NCBI GenBank assembly: GCA_910586515.1
Contig: CAJUGL010000077.1
Location: 1 to 14,012, forward strand
Origin: an uncultured Acetatifactor sp.
GTDB lineage: Bacteria > Bacillota > Clostridia > Lachnospirales > Lachnospiraceae
Direction: 5' to 3'
Length of the DNA stretch: 14,012 nucleotides
In this document: in pieces, positions 13,361 through 14,012 of the stretch
Layout of the letters: the number at the start of each line of letters is the position of its first letter
How positions within the stretch are numbered: the first letter of the stretch is position 1
The notes under the pieces: model-generated
The model's input: only the letters and a program-made list of their open reading frames with translations
The model's database searches: none
What the model was told of the DNA's origin: nothing
Program-made: the position numbers and the translations under genes

Positions 13361-14012
13361 TCAGTCGATGACATTGATATTCATATCTTTATAATCACTG
13401 TTCAGAGAAAAACTGTCCCTTATTCCTTCTGTCAGATATATATTTCCATCTTCCATAATCAGGATCATTTCATAATCCTTGTGCTGTCTCCAGTACTCTT
13501 TTGCCTGTTCCAAACCCATAACAAAAAGTGCGGTAGAGAGTGCATCACACAATTTCCCTTCACTGGCAATGACCGATACCGAAGCGATACCGTTTTCCAC
13601 TGGACGACCCGTCGCAGGATCAACGATATGTCCATATGTTTTGCCATCGTCTCCGACAAAAAAGCGTTCGTAATTTCCTGATGTGACCACAGCCATATCT
13701 GATATTTGAAAGATTCCAAGCACATTTCCCGAAAAAGGATCTTTCAGTCCTACACGCCAGTCGCTCCCATCCGGTTTTGTTCCGATTGCCTGAATATTCC
13801 CTCCTATATCAAGCAGTGCAGCGGTAATGCCACGTTCACGTAAAACCTGTGCCGCTTCATCCCCTGCATATCCTTTACCCACAGCACCCATGTCAATCAT
13901 GCTGCCAGGTTCTGTCTGGATTTGATTTTCATTCAGTTTTACCTTTTCATAACCGACTTTGAACAAAATCGCTGCGCGATGGCCTGCCAAGGTTACGCAT
14001 AGCGATTTTTCT
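13361..14012 (-). CDS. apbE: ApbE-family FAD:protein FMN transferase, partial at window edge
   Basis: The C-terminal two thirds of an ApbE flavin transferase, which moves FMN from FAD onto Thr/Ser of exported or membrane redox proteins such as RnfG/RnfD and NqrC. Seen: VGYEKVKLNE, SMIDMGAVGKGYAGDEAAQVL (flavin pocket), LLDIGGNIQAIGTKPDGSDW, MAVVTSGNYERFF, the active-site GHIVDPATGRPVENG and VIASEGKLCDALSTALFVMG, whose Asp binds Mg2+. It ends at TGA 13361-13363. Upstream of VGYEKV the frame stays open to the window end (EKSLCVTLAGHRAAILF) but these residues do not resemble ApbE and are coded by a 45-bp dyad, so the N-terminal half may be interrupted just here. The N-terminal third with the signal peptide lies outside the window, if present. 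Confidence 0.8.
   Translation of the reverse strand, partial: EKSLCVTLAGHRAAILFKVGYEKVKLNENQIQTEPGSMIDMGAVGKGYAGDEAAQVLRERGITAALLDIGGNIQAIGTKPDGSDWRVGLKDPFSGNVLGIFQISDMAVVTSGNYERFFVGDDGKTYGHIVDPATGRPVENGIASVSVIASEGKLCDALSTALFVMGLEQAKEYWRQHKDYEMILIMEDGNIYLTEGIRDSFSLNSDYKDMNINVID
13965..14009. repeat. Dyad repeat at the window edge inside apbE
   Basis: AAAATCGCT (13965-13973) and AGCGATTTT (14001-14009) are perfect 9-bp arms; extended to 14 bp they differ at two positions. The dyad coincides with the place where ApbE similarity ends, as expected for the end of an inserted repeat or small element, but the other side is outside the window. Confidence 0.4.

Overview
The window reads as DNA of an anaerobic gut Bacillota, most likely Lachnospiraceae. 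Evidence: strong purine-rich Shine-Dalgarno sites, moderate GC, compact rho-independent terminators, a typical Clostridia xpaC-telA pair, and mobile-element genes (Rep-like 'DYPRCRIYREF' protein, DUF5348, HTH_16 regulator) of a kind I know from Lachnospiraceae integrative elements. Species cannot be named from sequence alone. All family names rest on motif reading; no search was run.

Positions 1-8340 look like ordinary chromosome. A bidirectional terminator (1-39) is followed by a forward operon of xpaC and telA (176-2759), closed by a near-perfect terminator (2763-2805). Three reverse-strand genes follow. In their direction of transcription these are a soluble hybrid sensor kinase (8167-6326) with a good promoter at 8213-8241, a helical-repeat/HD-GYP-type protein (6213-4375), and a MATE efflux pump (4281-2899). 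The kinase and HD-GYP protein probably form one signalling unit. The pump is separated from them by an 11-bp inverted repeat.

At 8369-8412 lies the 3' portion of a tRNA-Cys gene (anticodon loop to U73) followed by its terminator. Its 5' half is not the matching tRNA sequence. This is the footprint of an element integrated into tRNA-Cys, so it probably marks the chromosome/element border.

From 8413 to at least 13270 the window is a patchwork of mobile-element pieces. These are a C-terminally cut Rep-like gene meeting head-on a C-terminally cut, AT-richer DUF2971 gene; a complete AbiE-type toxin/antitoxin operon whose promoter is flanked by two matching inverted repeats; a DUF5348 gene split by a 58-bp palindromic insertion; a serine resolvase with a candidate res site directly upstream; an N-terminally cut HTH_16 regulator; and a cut winged-helix protein. 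An ApbE-type flavin transferase gene runs to the window end, where a possible repeat disturbs it.

Functional units that can plausibly work together are XpaC-TelA, the kinase/HD-GYP pair, the AbiE pair with its operators, and the resolvase with its res site. The rest appears to be recombination debris. I see no CRISPR array, rRNA or complete tRNA.
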